The position numbers were made by a program, and so were the translations under genes. DNA of 64,000 nucleotides from Steroidobacteraceae bacterium (GTDB lineage Bacteria; Pseudomonadota; Gammaproteobacteria; Steroidobacterales; Steroidobacteraceae). Below are positions 9,299 through 18,210 of this stretch, piece by piece. The stretch covers positions 1 to 64,000 of the forward strand of contig JAHCAN010000009.1 in NCBI GenBank assembly GCA_019634915.1, given 5' to 3'. Numbering within the stretch: the first letter of the stretch is position 1; each line of letters starts with the position of its first letter. The notes beneath the pieces are model-generated. The model saw only the letters and a list, made by a program, of their open reading frames with translations, made no database searches and had not been told where the DNA came from.

Positions 9299-9905
9299 GG
9301 CCGTCGATCACGAACTGCACCGCGAGCGCGCCGAGGACCACGCCGAGCAGCCGGCTCGACACGTTCGCGCCGGTGACGCCGATCACTTTCATCAGCCGCC
9401 CGGCAAGGCGCATGAACACCCAGGCGATCAGCAGCACCGCGAGCACGGCCGAGAACAGCACCGCCCAGTGCCCCGGCGACGCGGCGATCGACACCGGGCC
9501 GAACCACAGCAGCAGCGTTGCGAGCGCCCCTGGGCCGGCGATGAACGGGAAGGCGAGCGGAAAGACCGAGATATCGGCGCGCTGGCGGTTCTCGGCATGC
9601 TCGCGGCTCGTCGAGCGCGTGCCCGATTCGCGCGCGAACACCATTTCGAGCGCGATCAGGAACAGCAGCAGGCCACCGAATATCCGGAAGGCTTCGAGGC
9701 TTATGCCCATCAGTTCGAGAAACTTCGCACCAAAGAGCGCGAACACGAACAGGATCGCGCCGGAGAGCAGCACGGCCTTGCGCGCCATGCGCCGCCGGTA
9801 CTCCTCGGTCGCGCCCTCGGTGAGACTGACGAACAGCGGCAGCAGCGACACCGGCTCGACGACGACGAAGAACACGACGAAGAACTTGATCAGCTGGTCC
9901 AGCAT
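9276..9905 (-). CDS. MarC-family integral membrane protein
   Basis: A 209-residue protein with six predicted helices that fits the MarC/UPF0056 family: an N-terminal FFVVVEPVSLLPLFVSLT, the central PLAFPFIAGPGALATLLL and a C-terminal LGVVLGALAVQFVIDGL. Members are inner-membrane proteins of unknown transport function. The chosen ATG has GGAG about six bases upstream; longer in-frame starts would extend into the divergent regulatory gap. The 95 bases before it are shared with the divergent gene at 10001. Confidence 0.9.
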   Translation of the reverse strand: MLDQLIKFFVVFFVVVEPVSLLPLFVSLTEGATEEYRRRMARKAVLLSGAILFVFALFGAKFLELMGISLEAFRIFGGLLLFLIALEMVFARESGTRSTSREHAENRQRADISVFPLAFPFIAGPGALATLLLWFGPVSIAASPGHWAVLFSAVLAVLLIAWVFMRLAGRLMKVIGVTGANVSSRLLGVVLGALAVQFVIDGLKGSFGS

Positions 9906-10000
9906 GATGCTCCGCGACAAATTTGCTGCTTGAAAGCGCCTTGGCGCGGGCGCACGATCCTTGCACGATGTCAGCATAACAGCACGCACCGGAGGCACAA

Positions 10001-10327
10001 ATGGCGACCCCGCTCCCGACGATCGGCACCTGGTACCGGCTCGACGGTGGCGAGCTGTTCGAGGTCGTCGCCTACGATCCCGACGACGGCACGATCGAGA
10101 TCCAGTACTTCGACGGCACGGTCGAGGAAATGGATCGCGATGACTGGGAATTGCAGGGCGAGGAGAACCGGCTCGAAGAGGCCGAGGCGCCCGACGACTG
10201 GAGCGGCTCGGTCGATGTCGATGCCGATCTCGCCGATGTCGAATACGTGAGCCGCGCCGCCGAGGGTTATGAAGAGAGCCGCGGCCAGCTCGCCGGGCCG
10301 CTAGAAGGCCTCGACATGTTCGAATGA
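10001..10327 (+). CDS. Small acidic protein, DUF6763-like
   Basis: A 108-residue, strongly acidic cytoplasmic protein. The core (IGTWYRLDGGELFEVVAYDP, then IEIQYFDGTVEEMD, then DDWSGSVD) resembles a small conserved family of gammaproteobacteria that I recall as DUF6763. The domain name is from memory and not checked. A ribosome site GGAGG lies about 7 bases ahead of the ATG. Function unknown. It overlaps the convergent Rieske gene by 27 bases. Confidence 0.75.
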   Translation: MATPLPTIGTWYRLDGGELFEVVAYDPDDGTIEIQYFDGTVEEMDRDDWELQGEENRLEEAEAPDDWSGSVDVDADLADVEYVSRAAEGYEESRGQLAGPLEGLDMFE

Positions 10328-10687
10328 GCGCGGATCGACCGCCTCATCGAGCAGCACACAACCCGCCTCGACCTGCACCGCGACCGGCGTCAGCGCCTGG
10401 CCCGCGCAGGGGCCCGCGACGCACAGGCCGGTCGCCTTCTCGAACAGCGCGCCGTGCGAGCGGCACAGGATCAGGCCCGAATCGGGCGTCAGGAATTCGT
10501 GCGGTCGCAGGTTGAGCGGATGGCGCGCATGCGGGCAGCGGTTCACGTAGGCGTGCACGCCCTGCGACGTGCGCACCAGCAGGCCGCGCAGCGGCCAGTC
10601 CCCGGATCCGAAAGCGAATCCGCGCGCGCCGCCGACGGGGATCTCCTCGAGCGCGCACAGCACGCGCGACAGGTCGATCTCGCTCAT
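10301..10687 (-). CDS. Rieske [2Fe-2S] ferredoxin-like protein
   Basis: A 128-residue single-domain Rieske protein with the two cluster-binding boxes CPHARHP and CRSHGALFE, giving Cys-His and Cys-His ligands. There is no signal peptide, so it is probably a soluble cytoplasmic electron carrier. It is the third gene of the chain xth-ampG-Rieske, and its ATG overlaps the ampG stop (ATGA). A redox partner is not evident nearby. Confidence 0.9.
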   Translation of the reverse strand: MSEIDLSRVLCALEEIPVGGARGFAFGSGDWPLRGLLVRTSQGVHAYVNRCPHARHPLNLRPHEFLTPDSGLILCRSHGALFEKATGLCVAGPCAGQALTPVAVQVEAGCVLLDEAVDPRSFEHVEAF

Positions 10688-11964
10688 GCCGCCGCGGGCG
10701 GCGCCCCCGGCGTGCCGCGCGCATCGAGCGCGCGCACGTCGCGGCGCAGCCACCAGACGAGCACGATGCCGGGAATCGCCGCGATGAACGACACGAGATA
10801 GAAGGTCGGCCAGCCGGCGCGATCGGCGAGGAAGCCCGCCGGCACGCCGAGGTAGGTGCGCGGGATCACGGCAATCGCCGACAGCAGCGCGTACTGGAAC
10901 GCGCTGAAGCGCTGGTCGCACAGCGCGAGCACGAACGCGGTCAGCGCCACCGAACCCATGCCGCCGGCGAAATTGTCGATCGCGATCGCGAATATCATCA
11001 GCAGGTGCTGCTTGCCGGCCACCGCGAGCAGCATGTAGGTCAGGTTCGACACCGCCTGGAACGCGCCGAACCACAGCAGCGCGCGGTAGAGCCCGAGGCG
11101 GATCATCCAGACGCCGCCGAGCACGGTGCCCCCGATCGTCGCAACCGCCATCGTCGTCTTGGTGACCACGCCGATCTCGGCCTTCGAGAAGCCGAGGTCC
11201 ATCAGGAACGGCGTGAACAGGCGCAGCGAGAACGCATCGCCGACCTTGTAGACGACCAGCAGCACGATCAGCGCGAGCGCGCCCGGCCCCGTGAGCAACT
11301 GGCGCAGCGGCTCGACGATCGACACGCGCAGCGTGTCGGGCGGCGCCGCGCGCTGCGCGGGCTCGGGCGCGAACAGCGTGCCGACCGCGAGCGCGACCAT
11401 CGTCGCGGCGAGCAGCAGGTAGGCCGCCTTCCAGCCGGCGTACTGCGCGACGATCAGCGCGATCGAGAACGAGAACCACGCCGCCGCGCGATAGCCGACC
11501 GAGGTCGACATCGCCGCGAGTCCACGCTCGTGCGGCAGCGCGATGTCGGCGGTGTAGGCATTGATCACGATGTCCTGCGTCGCCGACAGCAGGCCGGTCA
11601 CGAACGCGAGCGTCGCGACGACCGCGAGCGCATTGCCCGGCGAATAGAACGCGCTCGCGGCGATCACGGCGGCGAGCGCGAGCTGCAACACGAAGATCCA
11701 GCCGCGGCGCCGGCCGAGGAACGGCAGCCGGTAGCGGTCGATGAACGGCGCCCACAGGAACTTCCACGCATACGGCAGGCCGACCAGCGTCAGCAGGCCG
11801 ATCTGCGTGTTCGACACGCCGAAGTCCTTGAGCCAGGCCTGCAGCGTGCTGTCGGTCAGGTTGTACGGCAGGCCCGAGGCGAGGCCGAGGCCCAGCACCG
11901 CGACCATGCGCGGCTCGCGCAGCACCTCCCGGAGCCGCGGCCGCGGCGCGCTCGTGGCGCTCAC
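10684..11964 (-). CDS. ampG: AmpG-like MFS permease
   Basis: A 426-residue, 12-helix transporter resembling AmpG, the inner-membrane permease that imports GlcNAc-anhydromuropeptides for cell-wall recycling. Typical AmpG stretches are LGLASGLPYNLTDSTLQAWL at the N-terminus, PYAWKFLWAPFIDRY after helix 2, and SATQDIVINAYTADI. The GTG start overlaps the stop of xth by four bases and the gene's stop overlaps the Rieske start by four, so the three form a tightly coupled operon. AmpG also links recycling to beta-lactamase induction in other bacteria, but no ampC or ampR is present here. Confidence 0.85.
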   Translation of the reverse strand: MSATSAPRPRLREVLREPRMVAVLGLGLASGLPYNLTDSTLQAWLKDFGVSNTQIGLLTLVGLPYAWKFLWAPFIDRYRLPFLGRRRGWIFVLQLALAAVIAASAFYSPGNALAVVATLAFVTGLLSATQDIVINAYTADIALPHERGLAAMSTSVGYRAAAWFSFSIALIVAQYAGWKAAYLLLAATMVALAVGTLFAPEPAQRAAPPDTLRVSIVEPLRQLLTGPGALALIVLLVVYKVGDAFSLRLFTPFLMDLGFSKAEIGVVTKTTMAVATIGGTVLGGVWMIRLGLYRALLWFGAFQAVSNLTYMLLAVAGKQHLLMIFAIAIDNFAGGMGSVALTAFVLALCDQRFSAFQYALLSAIAVIPRTYLGVPAGFLADRAGWPTFYLVSFIAAIPGIVLVWWLRRDVRALDARGTPGAPPAAA

Positions 11965-12737
11965 AGGCGCTTCAGGTCGTAGTCCATGACGAGCGGCGCG
12001 TGATCCGAGTAGCGCCCCGCGGTGTGGATCGACGCGCGCTGCGCGCTGCCGGCGAGTCCCGGGCTCGCGATCTGGTAATCGATGCGCCAGCCGACGTTGT
12101 TCGCGCGCGCCTGGCCGCGGTTCGACCACCAGGTGTACTGGTCGGACCGCTGGTCGACCGCGCGGAACGCGTCGATGTAGCCGAGTTCGTCGAACACGCG
12201 GTCGAGCCAGGCGCGCTCCTCGGGCAGGAAGCCCGAGTTCTTCTGGTTCGACTTCCAGTTGCGCAGGTCGATCGGCTTGTGCGCGATGTTCCAGTCGCCG
12301 CACAGGACGAACTGGCGGCGCTTCCTCTTCAGCGCCGCGAGGTGCGGCAGGAAGACGTCGAGGAAGCGGAACTTCGAGGCCTGCCGCTCGGGGCCGGCCG
12401 AGCCCGACGGCAGGTACAGCGACACGACCGACAGGTCGCCGAAGCGCGCCTCGAGATAGCGCCCCTCGTCGTCGAACTCGCTGACGCCGAAGCCGCTAGC
12501 GACCGCGTCGGGTTTGCGGCGCGCATACAGTGCGACGCCCGCATAGCCCGGGCGCTTCGCGTCGTGGAAGTAGCGGTGATAGCCCGGGATGTCGATCGCG
12601 TGGCCGGCGAGCTGATGCACCTGCGCCTTGGTCTCCTGCAGGCAGATCACGTCGGCATCCTGCCGCGCGAGCCATTCGAAGGCGCCCTTGGCCGCGGCGG
12701 AGCGGATGCCGTTCGCGTTCAGCGTGACGATGCGCAT
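11961..12737 (-). CDS. xth: Exodeoxyribonuclease III
   Basis: A 258-residue AP endonuclease/3' exonuclease of the EEP superfamily. The N-terminal [14 protein letters not shown] is canonical and fixes the ATG start at 12737; a GTG two codons upstream is the alternative. Catalytic motifs are LQETK (metal-binding Glu), GDWNIAH (Asp/Asn) and the C-terminal [10 protein letters not shown] (Asp-His pair). It acts in base-excision repair. It is divergent from pyrE, 41 bases away, across a gap holding the palindrome CCTGCGCAGG. Confidence 0.95.
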   Translation of the reverse strand: MRIVTLNANGIRSAAAKGAFEWLARQDADVICLQETKAQVHQLAGHAIDIPGYHRYFHDAKRPGYAGVALYARRKPDAVASGFGVSEFDDEGRYLEARFGDLSVVSLYLPSGSAGPERQASKFRFLDVFLPHLAALKRKRRQFVLCGDWNIAHKPIDLRNWKSNQKNSGFLPEERAWLDRVFDELGYIDAFRAVDQRSDQYTWWSNRGQARANNVGWRIDYQIASPGLAGSAQRASIHTAGRYSDHAPLVMDYDLKRL

Positions 12738-12778
12738 CCGCACATGATAGCGTCCCGCCGCCTGCGCAGGACCCTTTC

Positions 12779-13438
12779 ATGCACGACTACCAACGCCTCT
12801 TCGTCGACCTCGCACTGTCGCGCACCGCGCTGCGCTTCGGCCGCTTCACGCTGAAATCCGGGCGCGAGAGCCCGTACTTCTTCAATGCCGGCCTGTTCCA
12901 CGACGGCGAGGCGCTCGCGACCCTCGGCCGCTGCTATGCGGCGGCGATCGTGCACTCGGGGCTCGGGTTCGACATGCTGTTCGGACCGGCCTACAAGGGC
13001 ATCCCGCTGGTCGCCGCGACCGCGATCGCGCTCGCGACCGATCACGGCCGCAGTGTCCCGTGGGCCTTCAACCGCAAGGAGGCCAAGGACCATGGCGAGG
13101 GCGGCCAGATCGTCGGCCACTGCCTCGAGGGGCGCGTGCTGATCGTCGACGACGTGATCACGGCCGGCACCGCGGTGCGCGAGTCGGTGGCGCTGATCCA
13201 GGCCGCCGGCGCCCACCCGGCCGGCATCGCGCTCGCCCTCGACCGCGAGGAGCGTGGCCAGGGCGAGCGGTCGGCGGTGCAGGAGGTCGAGGCCGACTAC
13301 GGCCTGCGCTGCGTCAGCATCCTGACCCTGGGAGGGCTGATCGAGGCGCTCGCCGGCCCGAACGGTGACGCGGGTCGCATTTCGGGCGCGCAGATGGACG
13401 CGCTGCGCGCCTACAGGGAACGCTTCGGCATAGCCTAG
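12779..13438 (+). CDS. pyrE: Orotate phosphoribosyltransferase
   Basis: A 219-residue PRTase that condenses orotate with PRPP to give OMP in pyrimidine synthesis. The PRPP-binding loop [16 protein letters not shown] is intact, and [18 protein letters not shown] is the typical N-terminal block. [10 protein letters not shown] is the flexible catalytic loop. It is preceded by AGGACC and lies close to dut and coaBC, as in E. coli, although a DUF4124 gene here replaces slmA. Confidence 0.95.
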   Translation: MHDYQRLFVDLALSRTALRFGRFTLKSGRESPYFFNAGLFHDGEALATLGRCYAAAIVHSGLGFDMLFGPAYKGIPLVAATAIALATDHGRSVPWAFNRKEAKDHGEGGQIVGHCLEGRVLIVDDVITAGTAVRESVALIQAAGAHPAGIALALDREERGQGERSAVQEVEADYGLRCVSILTLGGLIEALAGPNGDAGRISGAQMDALRAYRERFGIA

Positions 13439-13466
13439 CCGCACCCGGCTCGTGCAGAATACCGCC

Positions 13467-14129
13467 ATGTTCCGCTGGCCCGCCCTGCCCGTCGCGCTCG
13501 TGATCGCGGCCCTCGCCGCAGGTCCGGCCGACGCCGCGAGCAAGACACCGCGCAAATCCGCCGACAAGGGCGAGCTGTCGTACAAGTGGACCGACGAGCA
13601 CGGCGTCGTGCACTACGGCGACCACGTGCCGCCCGAGTACGCGAAGAGCGAGCGCGCGGTGCTGAACGCCGACGGCGTCGTGATCCGCAGGCTCGAGGCC
13701 GAGAAGACGCCCGAGCAGCGCGCCGCCGACGAGCTGCGCAACCGCGACGTCGAGGCGCGCCGCCAGCACGACCGTTTCCTGCTGACCACCTACACCTCGG
13801 TGCGCGACATCGAGGCGTTGCGCGACCAGCGGCTCGAGCAGATCGTCGGCCAGTCGAATGCGGCCCGCCAGTATCTCGATTCGCTGAACACGCGCCTCTC
13901 CGGGCTGCAGGCAAAGGCGCAGCTCTACAAGCCCTACAACAGCGACGGCACGGCACGGCGCATGCCCGATGATCTCGCCGCCGATCTCGTGCGCACGGTC
14001 AGCGAGCTGCGCGCGCAGAACAACATCCTGCTGTCGAAGCAGCAGGAACACGCGGGCGTCGCGCGGCAGTTCCAGGCCGACATCGAGCGCTTCGCGGACC
14101 TGCAGTCGGGGCGCGCCGAGCGCTACTGA
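13467..14129 (+). CDS. Exported DUF4124 protein with coiled-coil tail
   Basis: A 220-residue exported protein with a signal peptide ending near GPADAASK. The DUF4124 block YKWTDEHGVVHYGDHVPPEY lies at about residues 40-60. The rest is helical and charged, with heptad-like spacing (VRDIEALRDQRLEQIVGQSN; VRTVSELRAQNNILLSKQQE), suggesting a periplasmic coiled coil. The ATG at 13467 is used; a GTG five codons upstream is possible. Function unknown. It is convergent with dut. Confidence 0.8.
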   Translation: MFRWPALPVALVIAALAAGPADAASKTPRKSADKGELSYKWTDEHGVVHYGDHVPPEYAKSERAVLNADGVVIRRLEAEKTPEQRAADELRNRDVEARRQHDRFLLTTYTSVRDIEALRDQRLEQIVGQSNAARQYLDSLNTRLSGLQAKAQLYKPYNSDGTARRMPDDLAADLVRTVSELRAQNNILLSKQQEHAGVARQFQADIERFADLQSGRAERY

Positions 14130-14144
14130 CCCGCGCGGGTGCGC

Positions 14145-14621
14145 TCAGCGCCCGGTGTGGCCGAAGCCCCCCTCGCCGCGCGCGGTCGCGGTGAAAGTGT
14201 CCACGACCTCGAGCACCACCTGCACGACCGGCACGACGACGAGCTGCGCGATGCGCTCGCCGGGCTGCACCGTGTACGCGACGGCGCCGCGGTTCCAGCA
14301 CGAGACCATCAGCGGGCCCTGGTAGTCCGAATCGATCAGTCCCACCAGATTGCCGAGCACGACGCCGTGGCGGTGCCCGAGACCCGAACGCGGCAGGATC
14401 ACCGCGGCGAGCGAGGCATCCTCGAGCCAGATCGACAGGCCGGTCGGAATCAGCTCGGCGGCGCCCGGCGCGAGCACCAGCGGCGCATCGAGCGCCGCGC
14501 GCAGGTCGAGACCCGCGGCACCGCCGGTCGCATAGGCCGGCAGCGGCCACTCGCTGCCGATGCGCGCATCGAGTATCCGGACCTTGAGTGGCCGGCGTCG
14601 CGTCGCGGCGGCGGCGCTCAC
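14145..14621 (-). CDS. dut: dUTP diphosphatase
   Basis: A 158-residue trimeric dUTPase that converts dUTP to dUMP, keeping uracil out of DNA and feeding dTMP synthesis. The family motifs are visible: AGLDLRA (motif I), [10 protein letters not shown] (II), [11 protein letters not shown] (III, with the catalytic Asp), [12 protein letters not shown] (IV) and the C-terminal [11 protein letters not shown] (V). The GTG start overlaps the coaBC stop (GTGA), so it is translated as the second gene of coaBC-dut. Confidence 0.95.
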   Translation of the reverse strand: MSAAAATRRRPLKVRILDARIGSEWPLPAYATGGAAGLDLRAALDAPLVLAPGAAELIPTGLSIWLEDASLAAVILPRSGLGHRHGVVLGNLVGLIDSDYQGPLMVSCWNRGAVAYTVQPGERIAQLVVVPVVQVVLEVVDTFTATARGEGGFGHTGR

Positions 14622-15841
14622 GCGCGGGCTTTGCCGGAGGCCGGCCTCGCGCTGGCATGGAAGCGCTCGGTGACGAGCGCCATCAGCTCCCGCGCAAGCT
14701 GCGCCTTCGACGCCGGGCCGAGCGTCGCGCGGTCGGTGCGCGAGAGCACGACGAGCGCGTTGTCGTCCTTGTCGAAGACCTTGTCGTCACCGACTTCGTT
14801 CGCGGCGATCAGGTCGAGGTTCTTGCGCAGCAGTTTCGCACGCGCGTTCTGCTCGACCGCTTCGGTCTCGGCCGCGAAGCCGACGACGAACGGCCGGTCC
14901 GGGCGCGCGGCGACCGTGGAGAGCACGTCGGTCGTGCGCTCGAGTGCGAGATCGAGCGCCGCTTCGCTCTTCTTGATCTTCTGCCCGGCCGGCCGCGCCG
15001 GCCGGTAGTCGGCCACCGCGGCGGTCGAGATGTAGATATCGACGCCGGCGATTTCGCGCGTCACCGCCGCGAGCATGTCGTCGGCCGATTCGACATCGAC
15101 GCGGCGCACGCCCGCCGGCGTCGGCAGGCCGACGGGGCCGGTCACGAGCAGCACGTCGGCGCCGAGTTCGCACGCCGCGGCCGCGACCGCAAAGCCCATC
15201 TTTCCCGAGCTGCGATTGCTGATGAAGCGCACCGGGTCGATGCGCTCGCGGGTCGGCCCCGCGGTGACCAGCACGCGCCGCCCGGCGAGCGGACCTATGC
15301 GCGCGCCGAGCAGCGACGCCGCGAGCTCCGCGAGCTCGGTCGGCTCGAGCATGCGCCCCTCGCCGACCTCGCCGCAGGCCTGGTCGCCCGCGCCGGGCCC
15401 GAAGACGTGCACGCCGCGCTCACGCAGGCGCACGAGGTTGTCCTGCGTCGCGGCGCTCGCCCACATGACCCGGTTCATCGCCGGCGCGACCGCGATTGGT
15501 GCCTCGGTCGCGAGACACAGCGTGCCGAGCAGGTCGTCGGCGAGACCGTGCGCGAGCGCGGCCAGACTGTGCGCGGTGGCCGGCGCGATCAGCACGAGGT
15601 CGGCCCAGCGCGCGAGCTCGATGTGGCCCATCGCGGCCTCGGCGGCCGGGTCCCAGAGGCTGTCGCGCACGGCGCGCCCCGACACGGCCTGGAAGGTCGT
15701 GGCGGTCACGAACTGCGCGGCACCGGCCGTCATCACGACCTGGACTTCCGCGCCCCGCTCGACGAGGCGCCGGACGAGGTCGGGACTCTTGTACGCGGCG
15801 ATGCCGCCGGTGACGCCGAGGAGAATTTTGCGACCGTGCAT
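14618..15841 (-). CDS. coaBC: Bifunctional phosphopantothenoylcysteine decarboxylase / synthetase
   Basis: A 407-residue two-domain enzyme of coenzyme A synthesis. The flavoprotein CoaC half (about residues 1-185) has [16 protein letters not shown], the catalytic His in [13 protein letters not shown] and the APAMN motif. The CoaB half (about 190-400) has [20 protein letters not shown], the dimer motif [10 protein letters not shown] and KIKK. The ATG at 15841 is used because homology begins at once. An upstream alternative adds 12 unrelated residues. It is divergent from radC and coupled to dut. Confidence 0.95.
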   Translation of the reverse strand: MHGRKILLGVTGGIAAYKSPDLVRRLVERGAEVQVVMTAGAAQFVTATTFQAVSGRAVRDSLWDPAAEAAMGHIELARWADLVLIAPATAHSLAALAHGLADDLLGTLCLATEAPIAVAPAMNRVMWASAATQDNLVRLRERGVHVFGPGAGDQACGEVGEGRMLEPTELAELAASLLGARIGPLAGRRVLVTAGPTRERIDPVRFISNRSSGKMGFAVAAAACELGADVLLVTGPVGLPTPAGVRRVDVESADDMLAAVTREIAGVDIYISTAAVADYRPARPAGQKIKKSEAALDLALERTTDVLSTVAARPDRPFVVGFAAETEAVEQNARAKLLRKNLDLIAANEVGDDKVFDKDDNALVVLSRTDRATLGPASKAQLARELMALVTERFHASARPASGKARA

Positions 15842-15948
15842 CGAGGCATTATCGGGCGGGCCTCGCCGGGCACGCAAACGGCCCCGTTTCTCGGCTCGCC
15901 CGCCCGGTCGTGCCCGATCAGACTGGCGCCGTCAGTGGAGGCCATCGA

Positions 15949-16623
15949 ATGGGCAGGCGCACCTGGCCCGCGGGCGAGCCGCCCCGGGAGAAACTGGTCC
16001 GTTTCGGAGCGCGGCAGCTGTCCGATGCCGAGCTGCTCGCGGTGTTGCTCGGCACCGGCGCCGCGGGCCTCGACGCGGTCGCGCTGTCCCACCAGCTGCT
16101 GGCCCGCTCCGGGGGCCTGCGTGACCTGCTGGCCGCCGACCGCACGACCTGCCTGCGCCTGCGCGGCCTGGGCCCGGCGCGCTGGTGCCGGCTGCAGGCG
16201 GCGCTCGAGCTCGCGCGGCGTCACTACGAACAGGCGCTGCGGGCGCGGCCGCTGCTCGATGCGCCGCGGCACACCGCCGCCTACCTCGTCGCGCAGCTGC
16301 GCGACCGCCCATACGAGGTGTTCTGCTGCCTGCATCTCGACAGCCGCCACCGCCTGATCGCCTTCGACGAGCTGTTTCGCGGCACGATCGACGGGGCGAG
16401 CGTCCATCCCCGCGAAGTCGTGCGCCAGGCCCTCGCCCGCAACGCGGCGGCCGTGATCCTCGCCCACAACCATCCCTCCGGCGTCGCCGAGGCGAGCCAG
16501 GCCGACGAGCTGATCACCCGCCGCCTGCGCGATGCGCTCGCGCTGATGGACATCCGCGTGCTCGACCACCTGATCGTCGGTGACGGCACCTGCCTGTCGT
16601 TCGCCGAGCGGGGCCTGCTTTGA
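15949..16623 (+). CDS. radC: RadC / YicR-family JAMM-domain protein
   Basis: A 224-residue protein with an N-terminal helix-hairpin-helix region ([27 protein letters not shown]) and a C-terminal MPN/JAMM metal site, [15 protein letters not shown]. The HxH-x7-SxxD ligands are all present. Despite its name, a direct DNA-repair role is doubtful in other bacteria. The ATG at 15949 with GGAG nine bases upstream and [15 protein letters not shown] right after it fits the family. It is divergent from coaBC, as in other gammaproteobacteria. Confidence 0.93.
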   Translation: MGRRTWPAGEPPREKLVRFGARQLSDAELLAVLLGTGAAGLDAVALSHQLLARSGGLRDLLAADRTTCLRLRGLGPARWCRLQAALELARRHYEQALRARPLLDAPRHTAAYLVAQLRDRPYEVFCCLHLDSRHRLIAFDELFRGTIDGASVHPREVVRQALARNAAAVILAHNHPSGVAEASQADELITRRLRDALALMDIRVLDHLIVGDGTCLSFAERGLL

Positions 16624-16682
16624 CACGTGGAGCGCGGACGGCGATGCCGTCGGCGCGTTCATCCGGATTTCACTCGACACTT

Positions 16683-16720
16683 GGTTGTCAGTTGACAACC
16701 TAAACCCACGACCCCATAGT
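16683..16720 (+). promoter_or_regulatory. Promoter with operator palindrome for the HicA-like/HTH pair
   Basis: A perfect 8-2-8 palindrome, GGTTGTCA-GT-TGACAACC, occupies 16683-16700. Its right half contains a consensus -35 box TTGACA (16692-16697), and 17 bases further lies CATAGT (16715-16720), a 4/6 match to a -10 box. A protein on the palindrome would cover the -35, the classic layout of an autorepressed toxin-antitoxin promoter. The predicted start of transcription, about 16727, leaves only some 6 bases of leader before the ATG at 16733, so the first gene may be read from a nearly leaderless mRNA. Confidence 0.7.
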
Positions 16721-16732
16721 GGAACTTGGCCC

Positions 16733-17008
16733 ATGGCTCGCCGTCCTCATCCGAAAAAGGAGGTTGAAGAGGCGCTGCGGTACGCGGAATCGGCAGGCTG
16801 GCGCGTCGAGGTCGGGGGGAGCCATGCCTGGGGCCGAATTTATTGCCCATATGACGACGACGAATGCCGTTGCGGCGAGTTCTGCATCGCGAGCGTGTGG
16901 AGTACGCCGAAGAATCCCGGCAATCATGCGCGAGCGCTGCGGCGAGTGATCGACCATTGCACGACGCACAGGCGCCGGCGCGAGGAGAGCCGCTCGCCGG
17001 AGGAATGA
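16733..17008 (+). CDS. HicA-like small cysteine-rich protein (putative toxin)
   Basis: A 91-residue basic protein. The middle GWRVEVGGSHAWGRIYCP looks like the HicA mRNA-interferase core, in which a G-SH histidine is catalytic. It is followed by a cysteine-dense segment CPYDDDECRCGEFC and STPKNPGNHARALRR. The Cys cluster (five Cys in about 20 residues) is not part of ordinary HicA and could bind zinc. The tail is Arg/Glu-rich. It sits 3 bases ahead of an HTH protein and right behind a palindromic promoter, so a toxin role is inferred from fold hints and context only. Confidence 0.6.
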   Translation: MARRPHPKKEVEEALRYAESAGWRVEVGGSHAWGRIYCPYDDDECRCGEFCIASVWSTPKNPGNHARALRRVIDHCTTHRRRREESRSPEE

Positions 17009-17011
17009 CTG

Positions 17012-17536
17012 ATGGAATACACCTTCACTTTGAGATACCAGCTCGACGAGCGCGACAGCGAGCGCAACGCTCTAGTGGAGCGCCTGGGAGCAGCGGGCTG
17101 CGACGATGCTTTGGTGGGTATTGGACAGCCCGGTCGTCTGGCACTGGAGTTCACTCGCGAAGCCAGAAGCGCAAAAGCAGCCGTGCGCAGTGCATTGGCC
17201 GACGTGAAGCGTGCCATTCCGTCCGCCAGGCTGGTCGAGGCGGCACCCGATTTCGTAGGGCTCACCGATGTGGCGCAGATCGTCGGGGTCTCGCGCCAGA
17301 ACATGCGCAAATTGATGCTCGCGCACCGGGAGAGCTTCCCTGTGCCGGTGCATGAAGGCAGCGCTTCGATCTGGCATCTGGCCGAAGTGCTGGTCTGGCT
17401 CGAAGGGAAAGGACACTATGTTCTGGAGCGGGGTGTCCTGGAAACTGCGCAGGCGACACTGGAGGTCAACCTGGCCAAGGATGCTCGCCGCTCGCCCTCC
17501 AGGGCGGCTCGCGATCTGGAGCGGTTGATCGCCTGA
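17012..17536 (+). CDS. Helix-turn-helix protein, putative cognate antitoxin/autorepressor
   Basis: A 174-residue protein with two parts. Residues 1-80 form an alpha/beta domain (MEYTFTLRYQLDERDSERN to AVRSALADVKRAIPSARL) that recalls the small HicB-type or ferredoxin-like fold. Residues 88-125 form an AlpA/MerR-like HTH (VGLTDVAQIVGVSRQNMRKL) followed by a wing-like SASIWHLAEVLVWL. It starts after CGGAGGAA with 7-base spacing, overlapping the end of the upstream gene's coding region. The most likely job is to neutralise the upstream protein and bind the palindrome at 16683-16700. No named family is claimed. Confidence 0.65.
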   Translation: MEYTFTLRYQLDERDSERNALVERLGAAGCDDALVGIGQPGRLALEFTREARSAKAAVRSALADVKRAIPSARLVEAAPDFVGLTDVAQIVGVSRQNMRKLMLAHRESFPVPVHEGSASIWHLAEVLVWLEGKGHYVLERGVLETAQATLEVNLAKDARRSPSRAARDLERLIA

Positions 17537-17679
17537 ACACGGGCCTCAGGCCAGAGGCAGCGTGGCCAGATTGAACTGCTGGCGCGGACAGCTGTGGGGC
17601 GTCTGTCGCCGGCTCCCGACATTGGTCTCGGCGGCGGCACGCGTTAAGGTGCGCGTTCGCTCTGCTGAGGGAGGCAATC

Positions 17680-18210
17680 ATGGCCCTTTGGAAAGACTCG
17701 ACCCCGGCGCCCGGCTCGACCCCCGCACCGCTGCCACCACTCGCCCGGGAACCGGCGCGCGAGCCCGAGCGCGCCACCGCGCAGGTCGCGGCGCTCAATA
17801 CCGGGCACGATCCGGCCCGACGCACCAAGGAACGCACGGAAATGAAGGAATCGGTGATCTCGGGCGGCCTCAACATCGAAGGCAAGATCGAGGGCAGCGG
17901 CAACGTGCGCATCGGCGGTCGCTTCAAGGGTGACGTGCACATCGACGGCGACCTGACGATCGAAGCCGGCGCGCACCTGACCGGCCAGGTCCGGGCGAAC
18001 CTCGTGGTCGTCGCCGGCGAGCTGCAGGGCAACGTCGAGTCCGCGCGCCGCGTCGAACTCGCCGACACGGCCGTGATGACCGGCGACGTCAAGGCCGGCG
18101 CGCTCACCGTCGCGGCCGGCTCGCGCATGCGCGGCCAGGTCGAGTTCGGCTGGGAGGACAAGCTCGGCGCCAGGACGCAGGACACCCGGGGGGCCGGCAG
18201 CGTCAAATGA
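17680..18210 (+). CDS. Bactofilin
   Basis: A 176-residue protein with a proline-rich, disordered N-terminus (about residues 1-55) and a central right-handed beta-helix made of short repeats (SGGLNIEGKIEGSGNVRIGG, FKGDVHIDGDLTIEAGAHL, TGQVRANLVVVAGELQGNVE). This is the bactofilin (DUF583) pattern. Bactofilins polymerise without nucleotide and organise cell-shape or polar structures at the membrane. The N-terminal linker is longer than in short bactofilins. A strong ribosome site GAGGGAGG precedes the ATG. Its stop overlaps the next gene's start (ATGA). Confidence 0.9.
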   Translation: MALWKDSTPAPGSTPAPLPPLAREPAREPERATAQVAALNTGHDPARRTKERTEMKESVISGGLNIEGKIEGSGNVRIGGRFKGDVHIDGDLTIEAGAHLTGQVRANLVVVAGELQGNVESARRVELADTAVMTGDVKAGALTVAAGSRMRGQVEFGWEDKLGARTQDTRGAGSVK

